64,000 nucleotides of DNA, from positions 15,214,576-15,278,575 of the forward strand of contig CM038711.1 of NCBI GenBank assembly GCA_021613375.1, read 5' to 3'. A model generated the notes under the pieces. It was not told where the DNA came from and did no database searches. It saw only the letters and a list, made by a program, of their open reading frames with translations. Positions 40,756 to 52,146 of the stretch are shown one piece after another; the first letter of the stretch is position 1; every line of letters starts with the position of its first letter. Position numbers and translations under genes: made by a program. This stretch comes from Megaleporinus macrocephalus. Its lineage: Eukaryota > Chordata > Actinopteri > Characiformes > Anostomidae.

Positions 40756-41336
40756 ATATACCATGGAAAGGATTCTGCAATTATCCACCACTGATGTCTT
40801 CCGAGGACGTCCAGGCCTTTTTGAGCTCCCGAGCTCACCAGAGCGCTCTTTTTTCCCCAGAATGTACCAAACTGTTAATTTGGCCACTTCTAACATTTCT
40901 GCTATCTCTCTGATAGATTTCTTTTTTTTCAGTCTAATGTTGGCCTGTTTCACTTACACTGAGCGCTCCTTTGACCGCATGCTCACAGCTACAGCTTCCA
41001 AATGCAAATGCCACACCTGGAATCAACTCCAGACCTTTTACCTGTTTAATTGATGATGGGTTATTGAGGGAAAAGCCCATGAAATAGCTTTTAAAATTAC
41101 TTTTGGTCCCTTGAAAAAGAGGCAGCTACATATTAAAGAGCTGTCATTCATAAACCCTTTCTCCAATTAGGATGTGAATGCCCTTAAATAAAAGAAAATA
41201 AATTAAAATTAAAGAAGCTGCCAGTCTGCACTTTAAGCCCACATTAATTATATAACAGTATCTTGAATATGGTTTAGTAAACAGTTAAAAGGCCAAAACG
41301 TGTGTTACTGTCCAATTATTGCTGGGCCTAACTGTA
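40756..41336 (-). mobile_element. Tc1-like transposon, 5' half, decayed
   Basis: Read on the minus strand, the terminal non-coding part lies at about 41040-41336 (AGACTGGCAGCTTC; GGGACCAAAAGTAATTT) and the transposase N-terminal DNA-binding part at 40723-40980. The helix-turn-helix stretch includes KSIREIAEMLEVAKLTVWYI, then KERSGELGSSKRPGRPRKTS with the conserved GRPRK motif. The probable original ATG is at 40980, but an in-frame TAA follows eight codons later. The catalytic half is missing. It belongs to a different Tc1 family from the one at 37.5 kb. Confidence 0.8.
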
Positions 41337-42574
41337 TTTATTTATTATTTTTTTATGAGATTACAAGTTGTGTCCTGTTCCTCATCAAATTAAATGGAAT
41401 TTTTGCCAAGATTCCGACAAACAATCCGTCAAACCTGCTCCAGCTAACTTCAGTAACACTTGAGCCCTGCTACAAGACATTGACATAACTAGGCTATGAA
41501 CACAATGGCAGATATTATATGCTGTCGTGAGTTCCATTGAGTGATTTGCTCGTTAAATATAACAGTGTCATGTTATTGAGGCTATGGCGGATAATGTCAC
41601 ATGCTAAATGCTAAGTATAATCTAGTTGTAATGATATTAAATATCATGGCATCTGTCCAGACAAATACCTCTAACATGATACTTATTATAATACTTGATA
41701 TTTGTCACGACAACTCACAACAGCAAATGAGCCTGTTGATGACCCCACCCAGCAAAACCTTGTTGAAAAGACCTTTTGCAAAAGGTTTTGCCAGACGTCT
41801 GACAAACAAAAACAAAATTGAGATTTGGTCAAAAAATTTAAAATATATATTTCATTATTTCAATAAGACATTTTTCAAATAAGAAAATAAATCTTCTAAG
41901 TGTTATATTCCTTAAATATTTTGGGTTACAGATGGAGCCTCTACTGCCAAATGGTCCAGGATCACATTTAAGATGTTCTGCCACGGCAACAGAGAGAGAT
42001 CATGTTCAGTGGCCTTGCTGTCCCACTTTTTGACAGCAACTGCAAAAACAAGGAAAATAATTTGTCATCAACCTTTTTAATCCTTTACAGAATACAATCA
42101 AAGAAGGTAAAAACACCATCAGGCTATGATATCAGGCTGACAGGTGTTTGCTGCTTTAATGCAAAGAGAAAAAAATATAATAGCCAGCCTCTCAAGATGG
42201 AACTTATTGCTACTCACACTCAAATGCTCTTAAAGTGACAACCTGCTTGTGTTTATGGATCTACTGCGCTGCAGCCCAGTGTGATAGTGACAACTTTCTA
42301 AATTACTGCTCCATTCAAAACTCATCCAGAAAAAAAAACACCACATAATTAAACCAGAACTCAACCATGCAATGTCTTTCTAAACCTGCAATATTACAAA
42401 TCACATGTTAATACAGATAATTTTGGAGGTCCCTGATTCAGGGTCTGGACCCTGAATACTGGATACTGGACCCTGATTACCCCTGCTGCTGCTTCTCCTA
42501 CTGTCAAGACAGACTCCCAAATTGAATACAAAGTCCAGTGGAAATAAAAAAAACTTAAAGATGGTCCAGTTATA
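41337..42574. other. Intron, no recognisable feature
   Basis: AT-rich. The frames at 41601-41882 and 42002-42238 show no family. Short tandem GGACCCTGAATACTGGATAC / TGGACCCTGA wording is seen near 42445-42480. Confidence 0.4.
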
Positions 42575-42760
42575 GCAGTGGTGTCCACTCTTATTCACAA
42601 AAGGTCGGTGTGGTTGCAAGGTTTATATTCTAACAAAGCAGGAGATCACACAATTAGCAGTTTAAAGACTGAGATGAACTGATTTAACAAGTGGAGTCAG
42701 GTGGGCTTTTACAGATAACATTGAGCTGGTGATGGACCACAGTGAGAGAAAACAGCACTA
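42575..42760 (+). repeat. Dispersed fish repeat, second copy
   Basis: GCAGTGGTGTCCACTCTTAT, GGTCGGTGTGGTTGCAAGG and GATTTAACAAGTGGAGTCAG match, in opposite orientation, the repeat near 9.5 kb. Confidence 0.5.
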
Positions 42761-44429
42761 AACATGTGTGAAAAAGGCTGAAAGAAAGACAACCTTTGTC
42801 CCTGAAACAGACAAGTGACCAAAAATCAGAAACTACAACTCACTGTGAGAGAGAGGCACTCAGTAAACGGAGAGTAAGCAACCTCAACCAGCCAAGCTGG
42901 ATCGGAGGGGGCAGACCTGCCGGATCCTTTTAAAAACACTAGGCCACAAATAACATACACTCTCTACCTGTCTGTCTGTTCTCTTTTTAAACAGACCCAC
43001 ATTAAACTACCCAATTAAAGTCTCAAAAACCCCACTGCTCTAGTACAAGTAGCTGGCCAGGCTAACATTAAGAAGCTAATTTAGCACTAGCATTAGCTGC
43101 TAAGATCTAGCCTCTTTATATTAGTCAGTTGAACTTTGTGGCTGATTAGTTTAACAAAAATGGACATAATACACACAGAGAGACACATAGTAAGCTCAGT
43201 GAGAGAGACAGCCTCAGGCACATGTGTTAGTATTTTGTTAATAGTTCAGCGGAGTTTCGCGTCCCTACTTATTTCATTTTTAACTTTCAGGTTGCCTCAA
43301 CAACTTTCCTCAAAACTCCTTCAGTACATGCATATGTTGTAATATGGCTGGGTTATGTCACTGTTACGTATGTGTTCCTCGCCTACCTATCATCTGTGGA
43401 CAACATGTTAGGTACAGGTTGGATTTGAACTCAGATTTCCAGAAAGAGCACCAGTGACCTAGCAATGCTTCCAACTTTGCAACAACAGCTATGAAAGAAC
43501 ACATTTGTGGGCAGAGCATGGGCATATGAATTCAGATACAAATTGCTTGTATAGCCTATTTGGTCAGGCAGGGAACTGCACCTTGGTCCATTCTGACAGC
43601 CCTTCTTACACTCACTGGTGGTTGCCAGAGCTCCTGGGAGGATGCTGGGAACTCTAGTGCAAAAGGGCTGGCTTCGTTCCTCCATGGGAATATTACCAAG
43701 GCAACCAGTGCGAGGGCGCATGAAATCTGGCACAGGAGCCGCCTTAATTAGCTCAATGATCAAATTAGGACGCTTATTTGAGGGACTCCTTCCAAATCCG
43801 TGTGATTGATTTAAGATGCAAAGGCTTAATATTTACATTAGGGCACAGCAGCAGAGCCTGGCATAGGTTGTTTCTCTAGAAAAAAAATAAGAAAAGAACT
43901 ATTTTATTGCACTGGAGCAGTCTGCTGAACTGGCCGCCACGGCTCTGCACGTCCTTCTGACTGGTTCTGCCAAATCCGACTGAATTACTTCCACAAGTCT
44001 TCAAGGACGCTGGATTTTAATTTTTTTTTCACTCTGCCTCCCCGTGTTCTCTCTGGTTGCCCGTAAAAATCTGCAACATTCACGAGGCTCATGAAATAGT
44101 CCCACACATGTTCTCTTTGTTTGTTGTTTTTCGGTAGTTTTTTGTTGAATCCCAGCTATTTCTTTCTTTGGCTTCACTCAGAATTCATTTATTTTTTGTT
44201 TTTGTCCTTAGTGAATAGCTTACTCTTTGCTGTGTAAAACTGAAATGGAAAAAATCCTCTTCGAATCATAATGATTTAACCTCCAGTAATATTGTTTCCC
44301 CACATCAAGTCAGAATTTAACACCCAGCAATAATGAGCAATTGCGTTCTGTCCAGAATGTAAATGAGCATATGAAGTGTTTGCTCATTGCTCTTGTGCTA
44401 GTCCAGCTGTGCCTTGACTCATAGCTTGA
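42761..44429. other. Intron; non-repetitive patch at 43.55-43.85 kb
   Basis: 43555-43850 is balanced in composition and includes CCGCCTTAATTAGCTCAATG and ATCAAATTAGGACGCTTATT, homeodomain-type AT cores set in complex sequence. Overlapping frames on both strands (43431-43763 minus, 43560-43809 plus) have no family. It is the best-looking candidate for a conserved non-coding element here, from appearance only. Confidence 0.35.
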
Positions 44430-44600
44430 ACGGGAATTCCACCTAAGACGTCTGCATAATTCAGAGGTTGAGACATAAACAAAGCCACTCAAAGTGGTTT
44501 GATGTGTAATGGGTCATTGTAGAGAAACTTAAAGAGTTGGAATCCTTTGCAATGATGGTGATGGGAACCAGATATTGTGATGTTTAACTTGCATATTAAG
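44430..44600 (-). repeat. Dispersed repeat family A, copy 4
   Basis: Inverse orientation: GTCTGCATAATTCAGAGG, ATAAACAAAGCCACTCAAAG, GTAGAGAAACTTAAAGAGTT and GATGGTGATGGGAACCAGAT. Confidence 0.55.
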
Positions 44601-44704
44601 CAATTTTATTTGCTACACTGCTAGTAAACATACATATTTCTTGGTAATTACATAGTGGTGACTCCAAAGAAGATATACTCATCAAGAACTTTATGAAGAA
44701 CATC

Positions 44705-45295
44705 TCCTCACTCCTTACTCACACTTTGTCAGCTTCACTTACCATATATGTGCACTTTGTAGTTCTACAATTACAGACTGTAGTCCATCAGTTACTCCAC
44801 ATGACCACCACAGAACAGTAACTTATTATCAGGATGGCAGATCATCCTCAGCACTTCAGTGACAATGACCTGGTGGTGGGTGTGTTAGTGTTTGTTGCGC
44901 TAGAGAGGATCAGGTGGATGTAAAGTCAGGAAGCTGCACAGTTCATGTTCCCCTAGTCCCTCATTGGTGGTCACAGGGCGCTGCTTACAGTACATTGTAG
45001 GCTGGATAGTTTTGGTTGGTGGACTATTCTCAATCCAGCAGTGACACTGAGGTATTTAAAAACTCTGCCAGCACTGCCGTGTCTGATCCACTCATACCAA
45101 CAAAACACACACTAACAGACCACCACCATGTCAGTGTGACTGCAGTGCTGAGAATGATCCACCAATCAAATAATACTTGCTCTGTTGTGGTCCAGTGGGG
45201 GTCCTGACTACAAGAACAGGGTAATAGGGGGCTACCAAAGTATACAGAGAAGGTGGAGCTGATGAAATGGTCAGTAAGTGTAGATAAAAGTATTA
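44705..45295. repeat. Otophysan palindromic repeat, near complete
   Basis: A long inverted repeat. The left arm includes GCACTTTGTAGTTCTACAAT and ACATGACCACCACAGAACAG. The centre has GGTCACAGGGCGCTGC and TTGGTTGGTGGACTATTCTC. The right arm has GATCCACTCATACCAACAAA, CACTGCCGTGTCTGATCC and GAGAATGATCCACCAATCAA. I recognise this as a very abundant repeat in characins and catfishes. The open frame 45016-45207 is inside it. Confidence 0.75.
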
Positions 45296-45439
45296 GTTGT
45301 ACCCAAGAAAGTGCTTGGTAAATGTATGTTTTTTATGGGGAACTATTTTACCTATGCATATGTATCATTATTATTAAATTTTGGGCCTAAATTTTCTTAT
45401 CAAACTGCTGTAAAACACATGATCAGACAACATATTTAC

Positions 45440-45660
45440 AACAGTTTTGTGTAACATATTTTGGCAAGGTAGCTTTCACAGGCATTAAGCTGTTTGGCTG
45501 TCTGGTTCCCGTTAATTCCATTTTGAATGATTCTGACTCGGTTCACTTCTCTAAAATAGTGCATGTCACTCTGAAAGACTTTGTTTACATCTTACCAGTG
45601 TATTTATGCAGAAGGTTTGAAAAATCTGCAAAATTTCCCTATGAATCAGCTTCAACGTTT
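45440..45660 (+). repeat. Dispersed repeat family A, copy 5
   Basis: GGTTCCCGTTAATTCC, GATTCTGACTCGGTTCACTT, CTCTGAAAGACTTTGTTTAC and ATCTTACCAGTGTATTTATG align with copy 1. The frames at 45523-45895 start in it. Confidence 0.55.
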
Positions 45661-45834
45661 AACAAGCAACAATGCACTGAAAACAAATCTAGGATCTACC
45701 GGAGACCTGACTTGGCCTTGTCTCTTGAAAAGCTTTGTTTCTGGGAGTAATCTAACCACAAGTCTGAAGAGGCAAATAAACCAGTCTCATTCCAGCCTTG
45801 AGAAATGCTTTATAAAACAAATGAGACACATTTG

Positions 45835-46077
45835 CACACATGGTCTTTCTCTCTCTGGTTCTTTCTCTCTCCTCAGTCTTTCTCTTATAAACTAATGAGA
45901 CACTTTTATACACATGCACTCTCGCTCTTTCTCTCACTTGCGATCGTATAAACTGATGAGCAACGCGCAGTCCCTCATCCTTTCTGTTCTTTCTTTGTCT
46001 CTCATCTTACTGTAATAAATCAACATTTTAATACACACTCTTTCTCTCTTTCTCTCTCTTTCTTCCTTACTCTTTCA

Positions 46078-46116
<39 letters not shown>
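45835..46116. repeat. CT-rich simple sequence and (CA)n microsatellite
   Basis: CT-rich runs (45840-46080) lead into about 18 AC units at 46081-46116. Confidence 0.95.
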
Positions 46117-46118
<2 letters not shown>

Positions 46119-46945
46119 AGTTGTCAGATTATTATCAACTGTACCTAGATGAAAGATAAATAATTTTTCATATCCAAATTGCTGTTTAAAAGAGGACATT
46201 TTTCAAATTGCATATATAATCTTAAGGATTTAACAAAATGAACTAAAATTATTAACAGAATGTAAAGAAGTAACAGATCTGACAGTAAAGATGTCTGTGT
46301 ATGCTGATGTAAAGATATCTACTAAATCCCATCTTGTCATGTAATACCTCTTGTACCCCTCTCCTACTGTTTAGGACATAAAGAGCCGAAGAGAAGCCCC
46401 AACTTCATGTTAGATTAAACATCAGCATAATTTTTAAGTGACAATGGAATCGGTTGGACCAATTTCATGATAAAAGTTGTCATTCTAGTCCTTCTGGAAG
46501 TCCTTGATGTGCTACTGACTGTGAATATGAGCAGCAGCCTAGTCAGAAGGTTGTTAAAAACAGAAAACAGCAGTAGCAGCTCTATAACTCTCTGCTGAAA
46601 CCCCACTGTGAAACTGCTTCAAGATTAAATATAGGCTAAAATGTCTGTCACCATGTCTTTTAGAATCTTCTGATGTCTGTGTTTAATCATAGACTGAGTT
46701 TTTCGATTTTTACATCCCACCTCAAATGCTACAGCAGTCACATTCTGCTGCGTCATGTTTCAGAACTGCTGCACCGTTTAAGATGGAATGGAAAATTCAA
46801 ATAAGAAGCCAACTTCAAATCCGTCAGAAGCTGTTTGTCCCAATTGACTATAGCTTAGTGCTAACAAACTATGTTTTATCTGAGTTTTAACATTTATTGA
46901 TTTATTGGTTCAAATTGAAGGCCTAGTATGTAATGACGTAAGTAA
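46117..46945. other. Intron with a possible inverted-repeat element fragment
   Basis: ACAGAATGTAAAGAAGTAAC, then GATGTCTGTGTATG and TGATGTAAAGATATCTACTA (46256-46325) resemble the interior of the MITE at 48.0-48.4 kb and a third copy at 59.54 kb. The remainder is unassigned. Confidence 0.4.
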
Positions 46946-47725
46946 AGTAAGTAAAAAAAAACATCACATAAAATACAATACAACGTCAAATAACAATAAA
47001 AAGCACAAACTTGCATGACTACAATTTTCACTTTCATTGCTTAAATGCGAGCCTGTAAAAATAGGCTTTAAGTCTTATTTTAAAGATGAGATCGAGGAGG
47101 CATAGTGAATAGTAGATGGAATGGAGTGTTCCACATTCTCAGGCAATAAAATGCAAAAGCACGTTTGCCTTTGAGTTTCAAATGAACTCTGGGCACGACT
47201 AACAGGTCCTAAGAAGATGACATCAGAGCTCTCTGAGTGGTGGAGAGCGAAAGCATGTTGCTAATATATATGGGTGCCGACCCATTAAGTGCTTTAGAAA
47301 CAGATAAAAGAAGCTAATACTGTAATCTGTATCTTACTGGTAACCAGTGCAGTGAGGCCAGAATAGGAGTAATGTGATGTCTTTTCTTGGTGTTAGTTGG
47401 CAGTTGCATTCTGGACTAACTGCAGACAATTCACTAAACACTGACTAATCCCAATGTATAGAGAGTTGCAGTAGTCCAGTTTTGATTAAATAAAAGCATG
47501 AATAACTCTTTCCAGGTCCAATTAACAGAGAAAAAGTTTAAGCTTCACAGTGTTTCATAATTGGTAAAAGCCACTTCTTACCACAGAGTTGATTTGATTT
47601 ATCACATCTAAGGTCAGAATCAAACAAAACACCAATATTTCTCACTGTAGACTTAACACATGCTGACCAGCAACCATACTGATAGGTCCATTTTAAACCC
47701 CTCCGATATGAGAGATGTACGTGAT
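46946..47725. repeat. LINE-like dispersed repeat
   Basis: Contains AATAGGCTTTAAGTCTTATT, GTGTTCCACATTCTCAGGCA, GGTGCCGACCCATTAAGTGC, TAACCAGTGCAGTGAGGCCA, GTTGCATTCTGGACTAACTG and GAGTTGCAGTAGTCCAG. I recall this ordered series from a very widespread fish interspersed repeat. No reverse transcriptase frame is readable. The exact family is not assigned. Confidence 0.5.
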
Positions 47726-47744
47726 AAAACAAATGATGCATATA

Positions 47745-48458
47745 CAGGTGTATGCAAAAGGTTACACCTGGTCAAATGCAGTGTTTTGTGTTTAGTTTTC
47801 CTCTGAGTGAAAAGAAGTTAACCCATCCTCCACAGAGAACACACATTTTCACATTTTAAAGCCATTTATTTTCTGTATTGAACATATTGGGACCACAGAA
47901 CAAATAAATGAATTGAAATGGAAATGGAGCTTGTGCAAATGTTGTGGCATATGTGTGATTTTTGATTAAAAATGTAGAACTTGTGAAGTATGACATTGGT
48001 TTAGAATGTATGTTTTGCAAAGAGGGTATGTTAAAGGAGCAATATCTAAGATGACACAATTAATTTGTAAGGTTTTTAGTTTAAACAGAATGTGAAGAAA
48101 TAACCGTTAAGTCTATGATGTATCGTGATGTAGAGATAAGCCCTTCAGTCCCCACATGAGCCAATGAAGAAGAAGCACCCTGCTTTTCTCTGAAAAAAAA
48201 CCCAAAAAGAAGTAAAAAACCAAGATTTAACATTGGCAGACAGCTTTTGGTGAGTAAGGGTATGAAGTTTAATGCTGAACTCTTCAAACCAATAAGTAAA
48301 CAGGGGAGAGAAGTAATGATGAAGATCAAGGACTGTGTGAAACATGTTTTGCACAGATTGTGTCATCTTACATATTGCTCCTCTAACTTATTTTCACTGA
48401 GGAAACCAAAAAAACATAATACGTAATTTGACCAGAGTGTTCAAACTTTTGTCTGTTG
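47745..48458. mobile_element. MITE with about 75-bp inverted ends, interrupted by another element
   Basis: The left arm (47745-47825) includes GTATGCAAAAGG, CACCTGGTCAAATGC and TTTTCCTCTGAGTGAAAAGA. The right arm (48386-48458) holds the inverse of GACAAAAGTTTGAACACTCT, GGTCAAATTACG and TTTCCTCAGTGAAAATAAG. Between the arms lies a second inverted-repeat element (48030-48386). Confidence 0.7.
48030..48386. mobile_element. Nested MITE with about 31-bp inverted ends
   Basis: GTTAAAGGAGCAATATCTAA followed by GATGACACAAT at 48030-48060 is mirrored, with few differences, at 48356-48386 (inverse reads GTTAGAGGAGCAATATGTAA, GATGACACAAT). It sits inside the MITE of 47745-48458, right against the inner edge of that element's right arm, and so inserted later. 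The interior includes ACAGAATGTGAAGAAATAAC. The minus-strand frames 48081-48366 are not genes. Confidence 0.75.
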
Positions 48459-48594
48459 GGTAGAAGGTAGGTGTATCTAATAAACTGGCACCTGAGTGTA
48501 TGAACTAACAAGGCATTTTTCTACACGTGCTCTGTTTCTCTCTCTTTCTCTGTCTAAGAAGTTAACTGCTGTGTGTTCTTCCCCTTGCCCGCAG

Positions 48595-48757
48595 CATCGC
48601 TGTGGCTGATAGCTGTGTGACTCAGACTCAGGCCCCTGTGGCTGAGGCCCCAGAGAAGCCCGAGTCCCCCAGCAGGAAAGTAAAGGCCAAACACCCCACC
48701 CTACCCCTCCCTCTCCAGCCCTCCCTGCCCTCCTTGCTGAGCCTCAGTGTGGCATGA
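48595..48757 (+). CDS. nectin1: Nectin-like cytoplasmic tail exon, possibly terminal
   Basis: This continues the frame of the transmembrane exon. The acceptor is a pyrimidine tract ending GCAG at 48591-48594. The first C completes the codon TT+C (Phe), followed by IAVADSCVTQTQAPVAEA and then PEKPESPSRK. The KPE-SPSR stretch resembles the tail of human nectin-1 beta as I recall it. Two endings are possible. A donor at 48680 (AAA then GTAAAG) would give an 85-nt internal exon ending on a codon boundary, but it is weak: A at -1 and A at +5. Otherwise the frame runs on through a Pro/Leu-rich stretch (HPTLPLPLQPSLPSLLS) to TGA at 48755-48757, with a polyadenylation signal about 113 nt further on. 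Neither ending carries the C-terminal PDZ-binding motif that alpha-type nectins use to bind afadin. Coding nature is well supported; the 3' boundary is uncertain. Confidence 0.72.
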
Positions 48758-49494
48758 TGCTCTCATACTCTGCTTTGAGACGTCCCCCTGAGAGCAGCAT
48801 TTGAGCACATTCGGTGTGGTGACATGTAATAGCAGGAAATGCCTTAAAAGAAAGAGAGCGCTATTACTGAATAAAACTCTTTTTATTGTTGAATAATAGA
48901 CTTATTCCTCCTCAGGGGTAAAAAGGAGATAAAAATATTGTTTTGTAATTGTTGTAGGAAATTTTTAAAGAACCGTTTAAAGTGATATTTATGAGAAATT
49001 GTTTTGTTTTGGTTCACATGGAGGCAATTATTAGATGGAACATTTGCTTTAGCTTTCATTTGTTATAGTCTCTGAAGCTTAGCGCATTGAAGTACACCTA
49101 CGGTTTTATGAGGCGTGCTTTTGATGATAATGCTTATTTGTTGGAATGACGATAATTCATTTTGCCCTTTAGACTGATTCATATAGCTCTTTTTCTACAA
49201 TTGTTAGGCTTAACTCTTAGACAAAAAGGTAACCAGATGACAGATCTACTCTGCTCAACATGCTATTATTATTCCTTCTTTCTCTGTCTTTGTATTGTCT
49301 TGCAAGCATGTAAGTGTTTGCATGTTATGGTTTGCCTGCCGGATTGCAGTGTTTATGCAGGTATTGTTGATGGTGGTGGTGCTGCAGTGACGGCTTTTGT
49401 CTTTGTGTCTGTAGTAGTTCTTTATTGGTGGTATCATGTTTTGATTGATCATGCAGAGTTATGTACTACAGTTTGAAACTTATGTGTACCATTT
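48758..49494. other. 3' flank or intron after the tail exon
   Basis: If the tail exon is terminal, the first 130-150 bases are the 3' untranslated region. If not, this is intron. The 104-codon frame at 49162-49476 has a hydrophobic, Val/Ile-rich character but no recognisable family and overlaps a frame on the other strand, so it is not called. Confidence 0.4.
48870..48875 (+). terminator. Candidate polyadenylation signal AATAAA
   Basis: A canonical AATAAA lies about 113 nt after the TGA of the tail exon and is followed at once by a T-rich stretch (CTCTTTTTATTGTTG), as expected around a cleavage site. This supports the tail exon being usable as a last exon. The hexamer also occurs by chance in AT-rich DNA, so position is the main argument. 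Confidence 0.4.
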
Positions 49495-50050
49495 AGCACT
49501 GTGCAAAATTATGAGATCACCCTTCATTTACTTTATTTCTAGTTAATAATATCCACTCAAGTTATTTTTTAACTTTGTCAGTCTAGGAAAAAAAAGAATA
49601 ACATATTATGCAGACAATTATACACAACCCCCAAAAATTATCACATGGGTTAGCTTTTGTACTGTCTTCACACTGTCCACTGTCATGCTGTCCACTATAT
49701 AGAGGCTTGTCAATGCCATGGGTCTCAAAGGATGTCAGGAATCCATTAATGAGGAAAAGAAATCAATCACAGAAGCTGATGACCATTGAATACACCAACA
49801 CCCACCATTGAATACGTTTAGGATTGCTTGGATCAAGAAACACAGAAAATGTGACCCACTTCCAAGACTAAACTTAACAGATTTCTTTGAAAAACTGAAA
49901 GCGAAATAATGGAAGCTGTAATAAAGGCTGAACAACGTTGACGTTATATTAAGTTGTTAAGGTCTCTGTGTTTAAAGAATGAACTTGTACTAATGGCCAT
50001 TTTGGACTGCAAATAGTGGGTGGTCTCAGACTTTACTCAGGCAGTGCTTT
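49495..50050 (+). mobile_element. Internally deleted Tc1-like transposon
   Basis: Ends: AGCACTGTGCAAAATTATGA followed by GATCACCC at the left, and the inverse of AAGCACTGCCTGAGTAAAGT with CTGAGACCACCC at the right (50010-50050). About 49795-49935 retains the 3' part of a transposase (CCATTGAATACGTTTAGG, AAAACTGAAAGCGAAATAAT, GCTGTAATAAAGGCTGA), with stops and deletions. The catalytic core is gone. Confidence 0.7.
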
Positions 50051-50269
50051 ATATAGATATCAGGATGAAATATTATTTTTAATTTGGTCAGACCAGCTGT
50101 CTGGAGGATGCAGATTATATTCCATGTAGTGTTTGAAGTTTCATATCAGTGAACCTAGAGGTATTGGACTAATGAACAAGCTGCAATTTGTAAATGTGGC
50201 CAATGTGGTACATGCATTAAAATAATACCATCATAAAAAATAACCTCATAATCGCATAAAACACAAGAG

Positions 50270-50520
50270 TAAGGTGAATTTCCCCAGTTGTCCAAAATGT
50301 CTGCATAATTAAACAAATAAGATGTAAATAAAGCCTTGCTGGTTATATGTGAAAGGCTTGATGTGAAAGACTTCACAGTGAATTGTTCACAGTGGTTGTG
50401 ATAGGAACCAGACATCCGAACCACAAAGCACCCCCATGGGAAGCTACCAGATGAAATGTTTACTAATGCCATGTCATGTCAAAGCCGGTGTTTTATGATA
50501 CTGTTTCAGAACTTCACAGA
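50270..50520 (-). repeat. Dispersed repeat family A, copy 6
   Basis: Inverse orientation: GTCTGCATAATTAAACAAAT, GTTCACAGTGGTTGTGATAG and GAACCAGACATCCGAACC. It is followed by another repeat block at 50550-50640. Confidence 0.55.
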
Positions 50521-50549
50521 AGAATGCACTAAACAATGAATCAAACCAT

Positions 50550-50640
50550 TTCTAAGAAAGTTGCTGTATTTTACTGAGTCACTGACTGACTGATAATCAT
50601 TTTAACCCATACCTGCAATGAACAGCAGGTAGCGGTGTAG
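50550..50640 (+). repeat. Dispersed repeat family B, copy 1
   Basis: CTAAGAAAGTTGCTGTATTT, CACTGACTGACTGAT and TGCAATGAACAGCAGGTAGC recur at 54179-54290 (TAAGAAAGTCGCTGTCTTTT, GATTGACTGACTGATTTTAA, CAACAAACAGCAGGTAGC). The family is unknown to me. Confidence 0.55.
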
Positions 50641-51399
50641 CTAGATCATTTGTCTTGTTCCAAGTTAGAGCGTAAACAGCCACTGACATTTTCTGTTCTT
50701 GTTGCTGTATATAAAAGCTATATTTTTGTCACAAACCCTGGTTTCTATTACCACCACAGTAAAAAAAAAGTTTCTTTACAATGAACCGTTTCCACATCCA
50801 GTAATTGCCCATCTAAAGTCAATTAGGATTAAAGTTTCCCGAATATTTGGAATGGACCCATTCTTAAACGTTTCTTCTAGTATTTGAATGAATCCTAAGT
50901 TATGTATTGGTAAATCCTCATTTTGTTAAAATAAATAAATAGAATTTATACACTGGGTAATCTCTATTATAACGGTGTTCTGAAATCCTTTGAATACCTG
51001 GTGCAACAATTTGGAATTGCAGGATCTCAATTCTTTAGATGTCTACAACTATTCCATCTATTATTTAAGATTTTTAAATCACACCAGCTTCTTATCATAT
51101 TGCTTCTGAAATACATTAGTTTTACAGATAATTGCTGTTTTAAAAAATAACTTAATAATACTGTCAAAACTCGTAATATACAACCACAATTTATTTGACG
51201 GTGAAGAGCTGTTTTTTGTATATAACAAGATAATACTGTTGAAAATCAGCTATTGATTTACAGCAATTTTAAATTGCAATTTTATAGTGTGATCCAATTG
51301 CCCCCCAATCTGCAGACTTTCTAGATACTATAGTAAAGAGGTCATGAAACTTCAGGGTACTACTCAATGATGATTTAAAACCTGGGTAGAAACTCTTTA

Positions 51400-52086
51400 C
51401 TAGATCTCAGGAAGATGTGGGAAAGGGATTTGAATAAAATGTTGGGAGATGAACAGTAGGATAGGATATTTGGAAATATTCAAGCAATGTCCAGAGATGA
51501 AAAGCTACAGCTTATTCAATTTAAAATTATACACCATTTCTGTTGGACTCCCTCCAGATTGTTCAGGTTAGGGTTAAAAGACACACTGACTTGTTGGAGA
51601 TGTAAATCTGAGGAAGGTCTCTTGTTACACGTTCTGTGGTCTTATGATAAAGTACAAGATTTTTGGACCAGGATATATGATGTACTTTCTGTGTGTCCGA
51701 CATCCAAATTTGATTTAGTCCTAGGTTATTTGTTTTGGATGATGAATCATTTTATTAGGGGTAGATAAAAACAATAGACGTTGGATTCAAACAAGCATCA
51801 TGGTGGGTTGACAGATTCTGCTGAGGAGATGGAAGCATTAAGGAATGCCGCCAGTCAGTGAGTGGGAAGAGGAGATGGCTAGGGTGGCTGCTTTTGAAAA
51901 GATGTCTTATAAACAGTTGGGTAGACTGATTGAGTATGGGAAGAAATGGGGCAATTACTGAACCCTCCTGAATGATTCAGGCAATTAACCAGTGGAGAGA
52001 CGCACGGTTTGATTGTTTGTACATCATGTTTAAAAAAATGAATGAATGAATAGCTAATTTAGGTAGGGGTAATAATACATCGCTGT

Positions 52087-52146
<60 letters not shown>

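Noticed and set aside
48081..48366. Two minus-strand frames of 73-82 codons
   Set aside because: They lie entirely inside the nested inverted-repeat element and have no protein family.
49162..49476. 104-codon frame with membrane-like residues after the tail exon
   Set aside because: T-rich sequence yields hydrophobic codons by itself; no splice context joins it to the nectin-like exons and no family matches.
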